NCBI GenBank assembly: GCA_943355045.1
Contig: CALRDY010000005.1
Location: 1 to 15,227, forward strand
From: Candidatus Nomurabacteria bacterium
Lineage (GTDB): Bacteria > Patescibacteriota > Minisyncoccia > Phycocordibacterales > Phycocordibacteraceae
Direction: 5' to 3'
Length of the DNA: 15,227 nt
Shown here piece after piece: positions 6,444 to 13,283 of this stretch; within the stretch, counting starts at the first letter, position 1; each line of letters opens with the position of its first letter. The position numbers and the translations under genes are program-made. The notes under the pieces were generated by a model. The model saw nothing but the letters and a program-made list of their open reading frames with translations. It did no database searches and was not told the DNA's origin.

Positions 6444-8127
6444 GTACCGCTGGAACACCCGTCCCGCCGACATACGGCGAGTTCTCGGCATGAAGTAATT
6501 CAAAAAGATCGCGCATCACGTTCACGGCCTGCGACCCGGTGCCCGCAGGACCGCGCTCGAGCACGACGGCGAACGCATACTGCGGATTCTCATACGGGAA
6601 GAATCCCACCACCCACGAATTGTCGTACTGATTGCGCACGCCCGTCTGCGCGGTGCCGGTCTTCGCAGCGACCGTTACATACGGGAGATTGATCGCTCCG
6701 GCGAGCGCGCTCGTTACCGTCTGGCGCATACCTTCCCGCACGACCTTGAGCGCGGAGACATCGGCAGGGACGGTTACCTGCGTCGGAATCTGTCCTGCGA
6801 GCAGCGTCGGCGTGAAGAGCCTCCCGTCATTCGCCACCGCAGCGATCGCGCGCGCCATCTGCAGCGGCGTTACCTGAACCGAGTACTGCCCGATCGCCGT
6901 GAAGTACGTATCGCCGAGATACCAAGACTCATTGAAAGTCTTTTCCTTCCATGCGGGCGTCGGGATAAGTCCGGCGGCCTCGCCGGAGAGATCGATGCCG
7001 GTCGGGCTCCCGAGACCGAATTGCTGGTACCAGTAGGCGAGCCGGTCGATACCGAGCCCCTTCCTGCTTCCGAACCCGCCGCCGACCGTATAAAAGAATA
7101 TGTCCGATGACCACGCGATGGCGCTCTTCACATCGACCGGACCGAGTGGTTTCCATCCCTTGAAAATAAAATTCTTGCCGGGATGATAGGGATCAGGCAA
7201 AGAAAGGAAGCCTGGGTCGTCGATGATCGTGTTCGGCGTGATGATGCCGTCGGTCAGCGCGCCAGAGGCGACGAGCGGCTTCACGATAGAGCCGGGAGCA
7301 TACACGCCCTGCACCGCATGGTCGAGGAAGGGGCGCCCGGGATCGGTGTTGTACGAAGCGATGACGCTCGACGGACCGCCGCTCGCCATGACATTTGGAT
7401 CGTAGATCGGGTAGGAGACGATGGCGCGCACCGCGCCCGTCTGCACATCGAGCATGACGCCGGCGCCGGCGATGAAATGCTTGTCGCGCGCCACTTCCGT
7501 GATGGCGCGCGCGAAAAGCGTCTGCAGATTTGCATCAATCGATACCTGAATGGTCTTCCCCGCTTCTGCGCGGACGATCGTGCCTTCGGAGCGGACGCGC
7601 CCGAGTACATCCGTCTCGGTAAGCAGCCGTCCGTTCTTGCCCGCAAGGAGCGCATCGTACTTCGCCTCGAGGCCCGTGAGACCCGTCTGTTTCGTATCGT
7701 AATAGATCCCCTTCGCGTCCTTTTTCGGATACGAGACATACCCGATGACATGCCCGAGGGACGGCACCGAATAATAGCGCTTCACGCTGCCGTCCCCTTT
7801 CTCGACATTTTCGGCGACGATGATGCCGTTGATGTCGGTAATGACGCCCCTTGGGGCGAACAGCGTCCTGACTTCGAGCGCATTATGCGCACTGTCGGCA
7901 GCGAAGGAAGCGCCGTTCGTAACCTGAAGGTTCCAGGTGCGGATGACGAGGACGAGCATGAGAAAAGCGAGTGTGCCGCCGAGCGCGCGGAAGACGCTGC
8001 TCGGGAGCGGCTTCTCTATCCGCCCCTCGAAACGCAATCGATCAAATTCGGGCGCATTCGACGAGTCGAGAAATATCTCATCCGGAGCAATCTCCGGATC
8101 CTGTCGCCGTGTCCTCCGCCACATCAT
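6427..8127 (-). CDS. mrdA: Penicillin-binding protein 2, peptidoglycan transpeptidase
   Basis: PBP2 cross-links peptidoglycan during lateral growth, working outside the membrane with the MreBCD system. From the ATG at 8127 it has 566 residues: a cytoplasmic tail, one membrane helix (about 46-63), a short dimerisation/pedestal region containing APRGVITDINGIIVAEN (91-107), and a transpeptidase domain. The active-site motifs are all present: S280-x-x-K283 in APGSIVKPL, SSD at 340-342, and KTG at 489-491 (AAKTGTAQT). The start overlaps the mreD stop in ATGATG, with GAGGGG just upstream; a second in-frame ATG at 8124 is possible. The last residues (LEPGG) are encoded inside an inverted repeat. It is the last gene of the proS-mre operon, and no rodA follows. 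Confidence 0.95.
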   Translation of the reverse strand: MMWRRTRRQDPEIAPDEIFLDSSNAPEFDRLRFEGRIEKPLPSSVFRALGGTLAFLMLVLVIRTWNLQVTNGASFAADSAHNALEVRTLFAPRGVITDINGIIVAENVEKGDGSVKRYYSVPSLGHVIGYVSYPKKDAKGIYYDTKQTGLTGLEAKYDALLAGKNGRLLTETDVLGRVRSEGTIVRAEAGKTIQVSIDANLQTLFARAITEVARDKHFIAGAGVMLDVQTGAVRAIVSYPIYDPNVMASGGPSSVIASYNTDPGRPFLDHAVQGVYAPGSIVKPLVASGALTDGIITPNTIIDDPGFLSLPDPYHPGKNFIFKGWKPLGPVDVKSAIAWSSDIFFYTVGGGFGSRKGLGIDRLAYWYQQFGLGSPTGIDLSGEAAGLIPTPAWKEKTFNESWYLGDTYFTAIGQYSVQVTPLQMARAIAAVANDGRLFTPTLLAGQIPTQVTVPADVSALKVVREGMRQTVTSALAGAINLPYVTVAAKTGTAQTGVRNQYDNSWVVGFFPYENPQYAFAVVLERGPAGTGSQAVNVMRDLFELLHAENSPYVGGTGVPAVLEPGG

Positions 8128-8378
8128 CCCCTCATGATACTCGCCCTGACCCGACTGCGCACGAAAAATGCGGCGGCCGTGCATGTGGCACCGACAAGCG
8201 TAAAGAGCGGCATCGCATGCGCCTGTGGCGCGTAGTAGAGCGCATCGGCGAATATCCCTGCCGCAAGCGGTACGAGCGGCTCGAGAGAGGAAGCCGTAAG
8301 CGCGAGCGCCGCCGTAAGCGGCCACGGGAAGAGCGCGACGGAAGCAAGCGTAAGAAACGTAAGCGCCCCCCGCATCAT
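8124..8378 (-). CDS. mreD: Short membrane protein in the mreD position
   Basis: This gene sits between mreC and mrdA, where mreD is expected, and overlaps both by ATGA junctions. From the ATG at 8378 the protein is only 84 residues, about half the usual MreD length. It is strongly hydrophobic, with about three membrane segments: GALTFLTLASVALFPW, LTAALALTASSLEPLVPLAA and PLFTLVGATCTAAAFFV. MreD normally bridges MreC and the elongation complex in the inner membrane. The assignment rests on position and hydrophobicity, not on a motif. The frame is open up to 8444, but the ATGA start coupled to the mreC stop is more convincing. A true reduced MreD and an unrelated replacement are both possible. 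Confidence 0.7.
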   Translation of the reverse strand: MMRGALTFLTLASVALFPWPLTAALALTASSLEPLVPLAAGIFADALYYAPQAHAMPLFTLVGATCTAAAFFVRSRVRASIMRG

Positions 8379-9211
8379 GGGGTCGAAGTCGCTATAGAAA
8401 ATGCGCCCGAAAATGTTTTGCCCGTATCGCGCACGACCACCCACGTGATCGAGAAGATGTTCAATGCCGGCTGAATGCGCAGCGCGACTTCAGGCGCCGC
8501 CGGATCGCCGTCGATGCGCACGACGCTGCCGATCGGCAATGCTCCAGGACCCGGCGCAAACACCGTATCCCCCGCAGCTATGCCCGCGGAGCGCGCAAGC
8601 GACGCGCTGAACGCACCGCCGCCAGCGCCTTGGATAGTGAGCGGGAGATTCGCGGGCCCGACCCAGCCGTGCGTCGTCATGCTCGGCGCGGAGAAGAGCG
8701 TTACCCGAGAGAAGTCGTCCGAGACCGACGATATGACTCCGAGTGGCACGCCGCCGATGCCGAACACTTCCATGTCGAGAGCAATACCCTCTTTCGTTCC
8801 GGCGCCAAGCACGAGAGTATCGTACGGGCTCTCCGGCGGGCGGGCGACGACGCCTGCAAGAATTCCCGGGGCGGCGCGCTCTTTCGAAGAGGAGCCGAGA
8901 AGCGCCGAAAGGCTCGCCGTCTTTGCGGCGAGTGCGCTATTTTCGCTCGAAAGAGCCGCGTTTTCTTCCGTCAGCCGCTCATTCTGCAAAGCGAGCGTCG
9001 CGGCATCGCGAAAACCGGCGAACAGCCGATGCGTCGTCGAGGTAAGTGCGTCCGCACTGCGGAATACCGGAGCGAATGCTTGTAAAAATATATTCGGCGC
9101 GAGGAAACGCACCAGAAGTATGAAAATGACGAGTACCAGTGCCAGCACGCCCCACGAGAGGCTCTCGGGCGAGATGAGCGCATTACGCTTCGCTAAGAAT
9201 ATCCTCTTCAT
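8375..9211 (-). CDS. mreC: Rod shape-determining protein MreC
   Basis: MreC is a bitopic scaffold linking cytoplasmic MreB to the periplasmic or external elongation machinery. The 278-residue protein has a short cytoplasmic tail, one membrane helix (about 18-38, WGVLALVLVIFILLVRFLA) and a coiled coil (about 75-107, LQNERLTEENAALSSENSAL). Two beta-rich domains follow, including GVVARPPESPYDTLVLGAG (about 120-138) and GIAAGDTVFAPG. The length fits the family. The ATG at 9211 lies inside mreB, giving a 29-nt overlap; there is no clear Shine-Dalgarno, so translation is probably coupled. Later in-frame GTG codons would cut the membrane helix. Confidence 0.93.
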   Translation of the reverse strand: MKRIFLAKRNALISPESLSWGVLALVLVIFILLVRFLAPNIFLQAFAPVFRSADALTSTTHRLFAGFRDAATLALQNERLTEENAALSSENSALAAKTASLSALLGSSSKERAAPGILAGVVARPPESPYDTLVLGAGTKEGIALDMEVFGIGGVPLGVISSVSDDFSRVTLFSAPSMTTHGWVGPANLPLTIQGAGGGAFSASLARSAGIAAGDTVFAPGPGALPIGSVVRIDGDPAAPEVALRIQPALNIFSITWVVVRDTGKTFSGAFSIATSTP

Positions 9212-10235
9212 CGATGAAAAAGTCTGCGAACGGTTCCGGGTCTTCGGTCACGATGCCCGCGCCGCGCACGACCGCCGTGAGCGGGTCCGGCGCGACCCGC
9301 ACCGGCACGCCGAGCATCTTCGCGAGTATCTGCGGCAAGCCGCGCAGGAGCGCACCGCCGCCGAAGACGGTCACGCCGCGCTCGAGGATGTCGGAGAGGA
9401 GTTCCGGCGGCGTCGCCTCGATGACTTCTCGCATGGTCTCCATGAGAGAGTCGAGCGATGGCATGAGCGCTTCGCGGATATGCGCATCAGTAAGAGTTAT
9501 TTCGCGCGGAAGCCCGGTCGCGAAATCGCGACCGCGCACACTTCGCGAGAACGTCTCCGAAAGCGGCATGACCGCGCCGATAGATATCTTGACCTCTTCA
9601 GCGGTGCGCTCGCCGATGCCGAGCTTGAATTCGCTCCGCACGAATTCGATGATGTTGTCATTGAAGCGGTCACCCGCGACGTGCGAGCTCTTCGCCGCGA
9701 CGACGCCTTTGAGCGCGATGACCGCGATGTCGGTCGTACCGCCGCCGATGTCGAGCACCATCGTACCGACCGCTTCAGTGACCGGCAGCTTCGCGCCGAT
9801 GGCGCCCGCGACCGGCTCTTCGAGGATGAATGCTTCGCGCGCTCCGGCATTTCGCGCCGCATCGCGCACGGCGCGGCTCTGCACGTTCGTGACGCCGGTC
9901 GGCACCCCGATCACGACGCGCGGACCGAAGAGGCGTGCGCGACCGGCCTGCGCCTTGTTGATGAAATACGTGAGCATCTCTTCCGTCACTTCGAAATCAG
10001 AGATGACGCCGTGGGAGAGCGGGCGCACGACGCGGATGTGCCCGGGCGTCTTGCCGAGCATCATTTTCGCCTCCTTCCCGACCGCGACGACTTGATTCGT
10101 CTTGTCGTTGACCGCGACGACCGACGGTTCATTGATGACGACGCCCTTCCCGCGCACGTACACGAGCGTATTGGCGGTCCCGAGATCGATCGCAATGTCG
10201 CTGCTGAAAAAAGTATTTCTCGAAAATTTCGGCAT
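9183..10235 (-). CDS. mreB: Rod shape-determining actin homologue MreB
   Basis: MreB polymerises with ATP under the membrane and directs lateral wall synthesis. The 350-residue length is normal. Actin-fold motifs in order are phosphate-1 DLGTANT (17-23), the catalytic-loop region LEEPVAGAIG (about 138-147), phosphate-2 DIGGGTTD (162-169), and the adenosine loop GGGALLRGLP (about 290). The N-terminus (MPKFSRNTFF) could serve as a short membrane-binding segment. The gene starts 4 bases after the proS stop, with no Shine-Dalgarno, so it is read from the proS transcript, and it overlaps mreC at its end. A perfect 9-bp palindrome at 9515-9534 lies in its coding sequence. Confidence 0.97.
   Translation of the reverse strand: MPKFSRNTFFSSDIAIDLGTANTLVYVRGKGVVINEPSVVAVNDKTNQVVAVGKEAKMMLGKTPGHIRVVRPLSHGVISDFEVTEEMLTYFINKAQAGRARLFGPRVVIGVPTGVTNVQSRAVRDAARNAGAREAFILEEPVAGAIGAKLPVTEAVGTMVLDIGGGTTDIAVIALKGVVAAKSSHVAGDRFNDNIIEFVRSEFKLGIGERTAEEVKISIGAVMPLSETFSRSVRGRDFATGLPREITLTDAHIREALMPSLDSLMETMREVIEATPPELLSDILERGVTVFGGGALLRGLPQILAKMLGVPVRVAPDPLTAVVRGAGIVTEDPEPFADFFIDEEDILSEA
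9515..9534. repeat. Perfect palindrome inside mreB
   Basis: CGGTCGCGA (9515-9523) and TCGCGACCG (9526-9534) are exact inverted copies separated by two bases. The coding product (GRDFATGLP) looks normal for MreB, so the symmetry arises from codon choice. The loop is too short for a good RNA hairpin; this is a DNA palindrome. Confidence 0.6.
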
Positions 10236-10239
10236 ACCG

Positions 10240-11484
10240 TTACGCGAGGAGTTCTGCGCGCGTCTTTTTCACGACGGTACCCGTCGCGCGCTCGACCACT
10301 TCAAAAGAGCCGGTGGCGACCGCATCCTTGCCGACCACGATGCGCTTCGGGATGCCGATGAGATCGCTCTCCGCGAACTTCTGTCCGGCGGACGTATCGC
10401 GATCATCGTACAACACTTCGACGCCGGCCTTCATGAGATCCTCGTAGAGCGCGTCCGCGACTTGCGAAACTTCATCCCCCAACTTCCCGAGCGAGACCAG
10501 ATGCACCGCAAACGGCGCGACAGTTTCCGGCCATACGAGACCCTTCTCGTCAGCCATAAGCTCGACAATGGTGCCCATGAGCCGTCCTGGACCGATGCCA
10601 TAACTGCCCATAAATACTGGAGTGGCCTTCCCTTCTGCATCTTTATACGAGAGCCCGAGAGCATCGGAAAATCGCGTACCGAGCGTAAAGATATTTCCGA
10701 CCTCTATAGTCTTGGCTTCTTTGAGACCTGCCTTATCAATACCGCTAGTCGTATAAACCTCCGGATCCTCATATACCTCTTTATTTACAGCAAGTCGCTT
10801 CGACTCATCTATATAGATGGTATCCTCTCCCGCATCACAAACAGTTTGGTACTCGTGTGAATATTTACTAAAGGAACCGCCGGAAGCAAAAGTCCGATAA
10901 GTTTTCTCACCGATACCGACACGCTTAAAAATACTTTCGTACGCCGTCGCGGCTTTTTCATAAAACTCTTTGTGACTATCTGCGTCCTTTGAAAACGAAT
11001 AGAGATCTTTCATGATGAACTCACGTGTGCGCATGATGCCGGATTTTGCACGTGTCTCATTGCGAAACTTGTTTTGAAATTGGTACACGTACCGCGGCAA
11101 ATCTTTATACGAAGAAATGTGCTCAGTCATAAGCGCCGTCAGTGCTTCCTCGTGCGTATTGCCAAGCCCAAGTTCGCTGCCATTCTTCAAGTGCGTCTTG
11201 AACCACACATCGACGACCGCGTCGTCCCAGCGCCCGCTCTTTTTCCAGATCTCGGGATTTTGGAGCGTCGTCAGGAGAATCTCTTCTCCACCGATCGCAT
11301 TCATCTCTTCGCGGATGATGGCGATGATCTTATTGAGGGTACGGAGACCAAGCGGGAGAAAATCATACACACCCGCCATTTCTTTATGGATGTACCCGGC
11401 GCGCACCAGAAGCTGCGCATTCTTCGCGACCTCATCGCTCGGCGCTTCGCGCCGCGTTCTCGTAAAAAGCTTCGACTGTCTCAT
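10240..11484 (-). CDS. proS: Prolyl-tRNA synthetase, short form without the editing insertion
   Basis: ProRS charges tRNA-Pro. This class II enzyme has 414 residues; the standard bacterial form is about 570. Motif 2 is visible as FRNETRAKSGIMRTREF and motif 3 as GSYGIGPGRLMG, where the usual GPSR is GPGR. LGNTHEEALT precedes motif 2, and a C-terminal anticodon-binding domain (about 320-414, VHLVSLGKLGDEV onward) is present. Between motifs 2 and 3 only about 120 residues remain, so the insertion domain that removes mischarged alanine is missing. The ATG at 11484 has no Shine-Dalgarno; a TATACT box ends 6 nt upstream. It heads the proS-mreBCD-mrdA operon. Confidence 0.95.
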   Translation of the reverse strand: MRQSKLFTRTRREAPSDEVAKNAQLLVRAGYIHKEMAGVYDFLPLGLRTLNKIIAIIREEMNAIGGEEILLTTLQNPEIWKKSGRWDDAVVDVWFKTHLKNGSELGLGNTHEEALTALMTEHISSYKDLPRYVYQFQNKFRNETRAKSGIMRTREFIMKDLYSFSKDADSHKEFYEKAATAYESIFKRVGIGEKTYRTFASGGSFSKYSHEYQTVCDAGEDTIYIDESKRLAVNKEVYEDPEVYTTSGIDKAGLKEAKTIEVGNIFTLGTRFSDALGLSYKDAEGKATPVFMGSYGIGPGRLMGTIVELMADEKGLVWPETVAPFAVHLVSLGKLGDEVSQVADALYEDLMKAGVEVLYDDRDTSAGQKFAESDLIGIPKRIVVGKDAVATGSFEVVERATGTVVKKTRAELLA

Positions 11485-11490
11485 GCGGGC

Positions 11491-11519
11491 AGTATATGCC
11501 CCGCACGCGCCAAGCGCAA
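11491..11519 (-). promoter_or_regulatory. Promoter of the proS-mreBCD-mrdA operon
   Basis: Minus strand: TTGCGC (11519-11514), a 17-bp spacer, then TATACT (11496-11491). The ATG of proS follows after 6 nt, so the first transcribed base should be at or next to the start codon. Confidence 0.65.
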
Positions 11520-11526
11520 AAGCGCT

Positions 11527-11651
11527 GGTAAGTCTGTACGGGCCTTGGATACGAGGCGCGGGATGCGAGCGATCGGAGTCGTACTCTGACGTACGACGGA
11601 GTGAGTGAGCGGGACCCGCAACGACGTAGGCGAGACCCGTACAGACTTACC
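11527..11651. repeat. 125-bp structured inverted-repeat element A
   Basis: Perfect 16-bp ends, GGTAAGTCTGTACGGG (11527-11542) and its reverse complement (11636-11651), enclose a nearly symmetric interior. GTCGTAC (11578-11584) pairs with GTACGAC (11591-11597) at the centre. Between them TACG/CGTA and GCGGG/CCCGC pair at matching positions, with mismatches in between. The whole can fold as one long interrupted hairpin. No open frame or T run is associated. The right arm contains the stop codon of the duplicated rseP tail. It resembles a MITE- or REP-like element or a structured RNA, but I do not recognise it. Confidence 0.75.
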
Positions 11652-11691
11652 CGACGATCTTGAAGATGTCGTGGACTGTGACGACGACCAT
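11647..11691 (-). pseudogene. Duplicated 3' end of rseP (remnant)
   Basis: These 45 bases match the true rseP 3' end at 12060-12104: the first 28 positions are identical and most of the rest agree. Read on the minus strand they encode MVVVTVHDIFKIVG plus stop; the intact gene ends MLVVTAHDIFKIVG. The remainder of rseP is missing here. The two copies lie 413 bp apart and bracket the coiled-coil gene at 11745. Confidence 0.85.
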
Positions 11692-11728
11692 CTGTGGATA
11701 TATACGCAACGCTTCTTCATAGCGACCG

Positions 11729-11737
11729 TGATACACT
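11729..11737 (+). promoter_or_regulatory. Extended -10 of the coiled-coil gene
   Basis: TGA-TACACT (11729-11737) ends 7 nt before the ATG at 11745, the same spacing as at the minus-strand genes. There is no Shine-Dalgarno and no good -35. Confidence 0.5.
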
Positions 11738-11744
11738 TTCCCGC

Positions 11745-12026
11745 ATGATTACCGATGCGGACATTACAAAATTGAAAACGACCTTCGCGACGAAGGATAC
11801 TCTCGCTGAATTGCGTGCGGATATGCAAATAGGGTTTGGCGAGGTACATGAAAAGATAGACACGCTCGCAATCGCTTTCGGCCGCATGGAAAATACGCTG
11901 GATGGCATCGCCGGAGCGATTCAGGATTTGCGTACGGAAAACGGCGCCGGTACCGCCCACCTCCTGCGACACGATCGGCAGATAGGGGCGCTCGCAGTCG
12001 CGACAAAAATAACGCTTCCCCGCTAG
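11745..12026 (+). CDS. Small coiled-coil protein of unknown function
   Basis: A 93-residue protein beginning MITDADITKLKTTFATKDTL. It is mostly heptad-rich helix with repeating hydrophobic positions (about residues 6-75, LAELRADMQIGFGEVHEKID then LAIAFGRMENTLDGIAGAIQ), so a coiled-coil oligomer is likely. It has no signal peptide or membrane helix. I associate similar short proteins starting MI(S/T)DADxTKLK with Parcubacteria, where none has a known function as far as I know. The frame is open to an ATG at 11694, but an extended -10 sits 7 nt before 11745, so I chose that start. It lies convergent to rseP and is bracketed by the two copies of the rseP 3' end, which suggests arrival as a cassette. 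Confidence 0.75.
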   Translation: MITDADITKLKTTFATKDTLAELRADMQIGFGEVHEKIDTLAIAFGRMENTLDGIAGAIQDLRTENGAGTAHLLRHDRQIGALAVATKITLPR

Positions 12027-12054
12027 CAGCAAAGTCTGGTTCTGTGGGTTTTTT
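12019..12054 (+). terminator. Possible weak terminator of the coiled-coil gene
   Basis: CCCGC (12019-12023) can pair with GTGGG (12044-12048), with one G-U pair, directly before TTTTTT (12049-12054). The loop is long and the stem overlaps the stop codon, so efficiency is doubtful. Confidence 0.35.
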
Positions 12055-12059
12055 ACAAA

Positions 12060-12104
12060 TTACCCGACGATCTTGAAGATGTCGTGGGCCGTGACGACAA
12101 GCAT
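12060..12104 (-). repeat. Direct repeat of the rseP 3' end (intact copy)
   Basis: This is the in-gene copy of the 45-bp repeat; its partner is at 11647-11691, in the same orientation. The first 28 positions are identical, and the identity begins exactly at the stop codon. Confidence 0.85.
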
Positions 12105-13148
12105 GAGCAGGACGAGGAAGGCGAAGCCGACCATATTGATAGAGCCGGCGATGCTCGCTTTTATCGGGCGGCGAATGACACTCTCGACGATGACGAAGAG
12201 AAGCCGGCCGCCGTCGAGCGCCGGAACTGGGATGAGATTGATGAGCGCCAGATTGATGGAAATGATCGCCATGATGGAGAGAAGGTCGCCGAAACCTTGT
12301 GAGGAGGCACTGCCGACGGCTCCCGCGATGCCGATGGGACCTGCGACCTGCGAGAGGTCGGCCGAAAGCGTCAAGATGCCGTAGAAAAAGTGCCCGAGAC
12401 CGAGCGCAGTCATCTTCGTCGCGCTCCAAGTGAGATGCGCGCCCTCGACTATCGCCGCGCCAAACGAAAGAGGGAGCACGCCGACGGGAGCGACTTCGAT
12501 TCCGAGCGCGAAGCGAAACGGATCGCTCTCCGCGACACCCTCTGCGGGCGTCGCGACGATAGTCCGTTCGCTCCCGTCGCGTTTTACCGTGAGCGCGACG
12601 GCGTCCCCGCCACTTGCGGCGATGAAGGCCGAGAAACTTTTGGGATCGGCGGCGCGCCACTCCCCCTTCGCATCTTTCGCAGCGAGGATTGAATCGGCTG
12701 GCAGGAGTCCCGCGGTAAATGCCGGCGTGCCCGGGAGCACGTTCGAAACCACGAGCTCCACGTCGCGCGCGTTTGCGAGCTCGGCGTCGGAAAGCGCACG
12801 CGGCGTCCCCGCGACAAGCGCGCCGGTAATGAGCACGTAGGCGAAGAGGAGGTTCATCGCGATGCCCGCGACGAGCACGAGCGTCTGGAGGATGCGCGGT
12901 TGCCGCGAGAAGGCGTGCGGGCCTGCCCCTTCCCCATCTTCGCCGTAAATCTTCACGAAGCCGCCGAACGGCAGCCAGTTGAGCGTATAGGCGGTCTCGC
13001 CCGCCGTCGCAATCGTAAGCGCGCGCGGCGGGTAGCCGATGCCGAACTCATCCACGCGCATCCCCGAGAGCTTCGCCGCGACGAAATGCCCGAACTCATG
13101 TACGACAATGAGCGCGACGATGACGAGTATGAAAATGAGTATGGTCAC
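12060..13148 (-). CDS. rseP: Site-2 intramembrane zinc metalloprotease RseP
   Basis: RseP-family proteases cut substrates within the membrane, such as anti-sigma factors or remnant signal peptides. From the GTG at 13148 the protein is 362 residues. The first helix carries the zinc motif H17-E-F-G-H21, followed by GMRVDEFGIGYPP. A single PDZ domain follows (about 150-230, LPGTPAFTAGLLPADSILAA). The third zinc ligand lies in PALDGGRLLF (D near 312), and the C-terminus has further membrane helices. The frame is open to 13256, but that part crosses inverted repeat B and is not protease-like; an extended -10 (TGC-TACAAT) ends 7 nt before the GTG, fixing the start. The last 14 codons are repeated at 11647-11691. 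Confidence 0.94.
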   Translation of the reverse strand: MTILIFILVIVALIVVHEFGHFVAAKLSGMRVDEFGIGYPPRALTIATAGETAYTLNWLPFGGFVKIYGEDGEGAGPHAFSRQPRILQTLVLVAGIAMNLLFAYVLITGALVAGTPRALSDAELANARDVELVVSNVLPGTPAFTAGLLPADSILAAKDAKGEWRAADPKSFSAFIAASGGDAVALTVKRDGSERTIVATPAEGVAESDPFRFALGIEVAPVGVLPLSFGAAIVEGAHLTWSATKMTALGLGHFFYGILTLSADLSQVAGPIGIAGAVGSASSQGFGDLLSIMAIISINLALINLIPVPALDGGRLLFVIVESVIRRPIKASIAGSINMVGFAFLVLLMLVVTAHDIFKIVG

Positions 13149-13155
13149 ACAACGT

Positions 13156-13164
13156 ATTGTAGCA
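13156..13164 (-). promoter_or_regulatory. Extended -10 of rseP
   Basis: Minus strand TGC-TACAAT (13164-13156), with five of six matches to the consensus hexamer, ends 7 nt before the GTG start. It lies immediately downstream of inverted repeat B; the expected -35 position falls inside that repeat and does not match the consensus. Confidence 0.55.
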
Positions 13165-13175
13165 GAATAACGAAT

Positions 13176-13270
13176 CAGGGTACGCAGTTTTGGAACCGCA
13201 TAATTTCCTGCTGGAAATTTGCTCTGGCTCGCGCCGTCGCGCTCCGCACGTTCCAAAACTGCGTACCCTG
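13176..13270. repeat. 95-bp inverted-repeat element B between frr and rseP
   Basis: Perfect 21-bp ends at 13176-13196 and 13250-13270 (inner sequence GTACGCAGTTTTGGAAC on the left arm) enclose 53 bases. The interior contains a smaller perfect hairpin, AATTTCC (13202-13208) with GGAAATT (13213-13219). It starts 13 bases after the frr stop on the minus strand. There is no T run, so it is not a standard terminator. It differs in sequence from element A but has a similar overall build. Confidence 0.8.
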
Positions 13271-13283
13271 TATTCGCGCGCCC

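Noticed and set aside
7183..8235. Plus-strand open frame of 350 codons opposite mrdA
   Set aside because: It has no recognisable domain and lies opposite a complete PBP2 with all active-site motifs.
8475..10361. Long plus-strand open frame of 628 codons opposite mreB and mreC
   Set aside because: It runs antisense to two clear genes, shows no domain, and its composition is the mirror of GC-rich codon use. It is a shadow frame.
13149..13256. N-terminal extension of rseP to the ATG at 13256
   Set aside because: It would translate through inverted repeat B; the family normally starts with the HExxH-bearing helix, as from the GTG at 13148.
11527..13270. Elements A and B as a CRISPR array or the two ends of one transposon
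   Set aside because: There are no regularly spaced direct repeats, the arms of A and B do not match each other, and no transposase lies between them.
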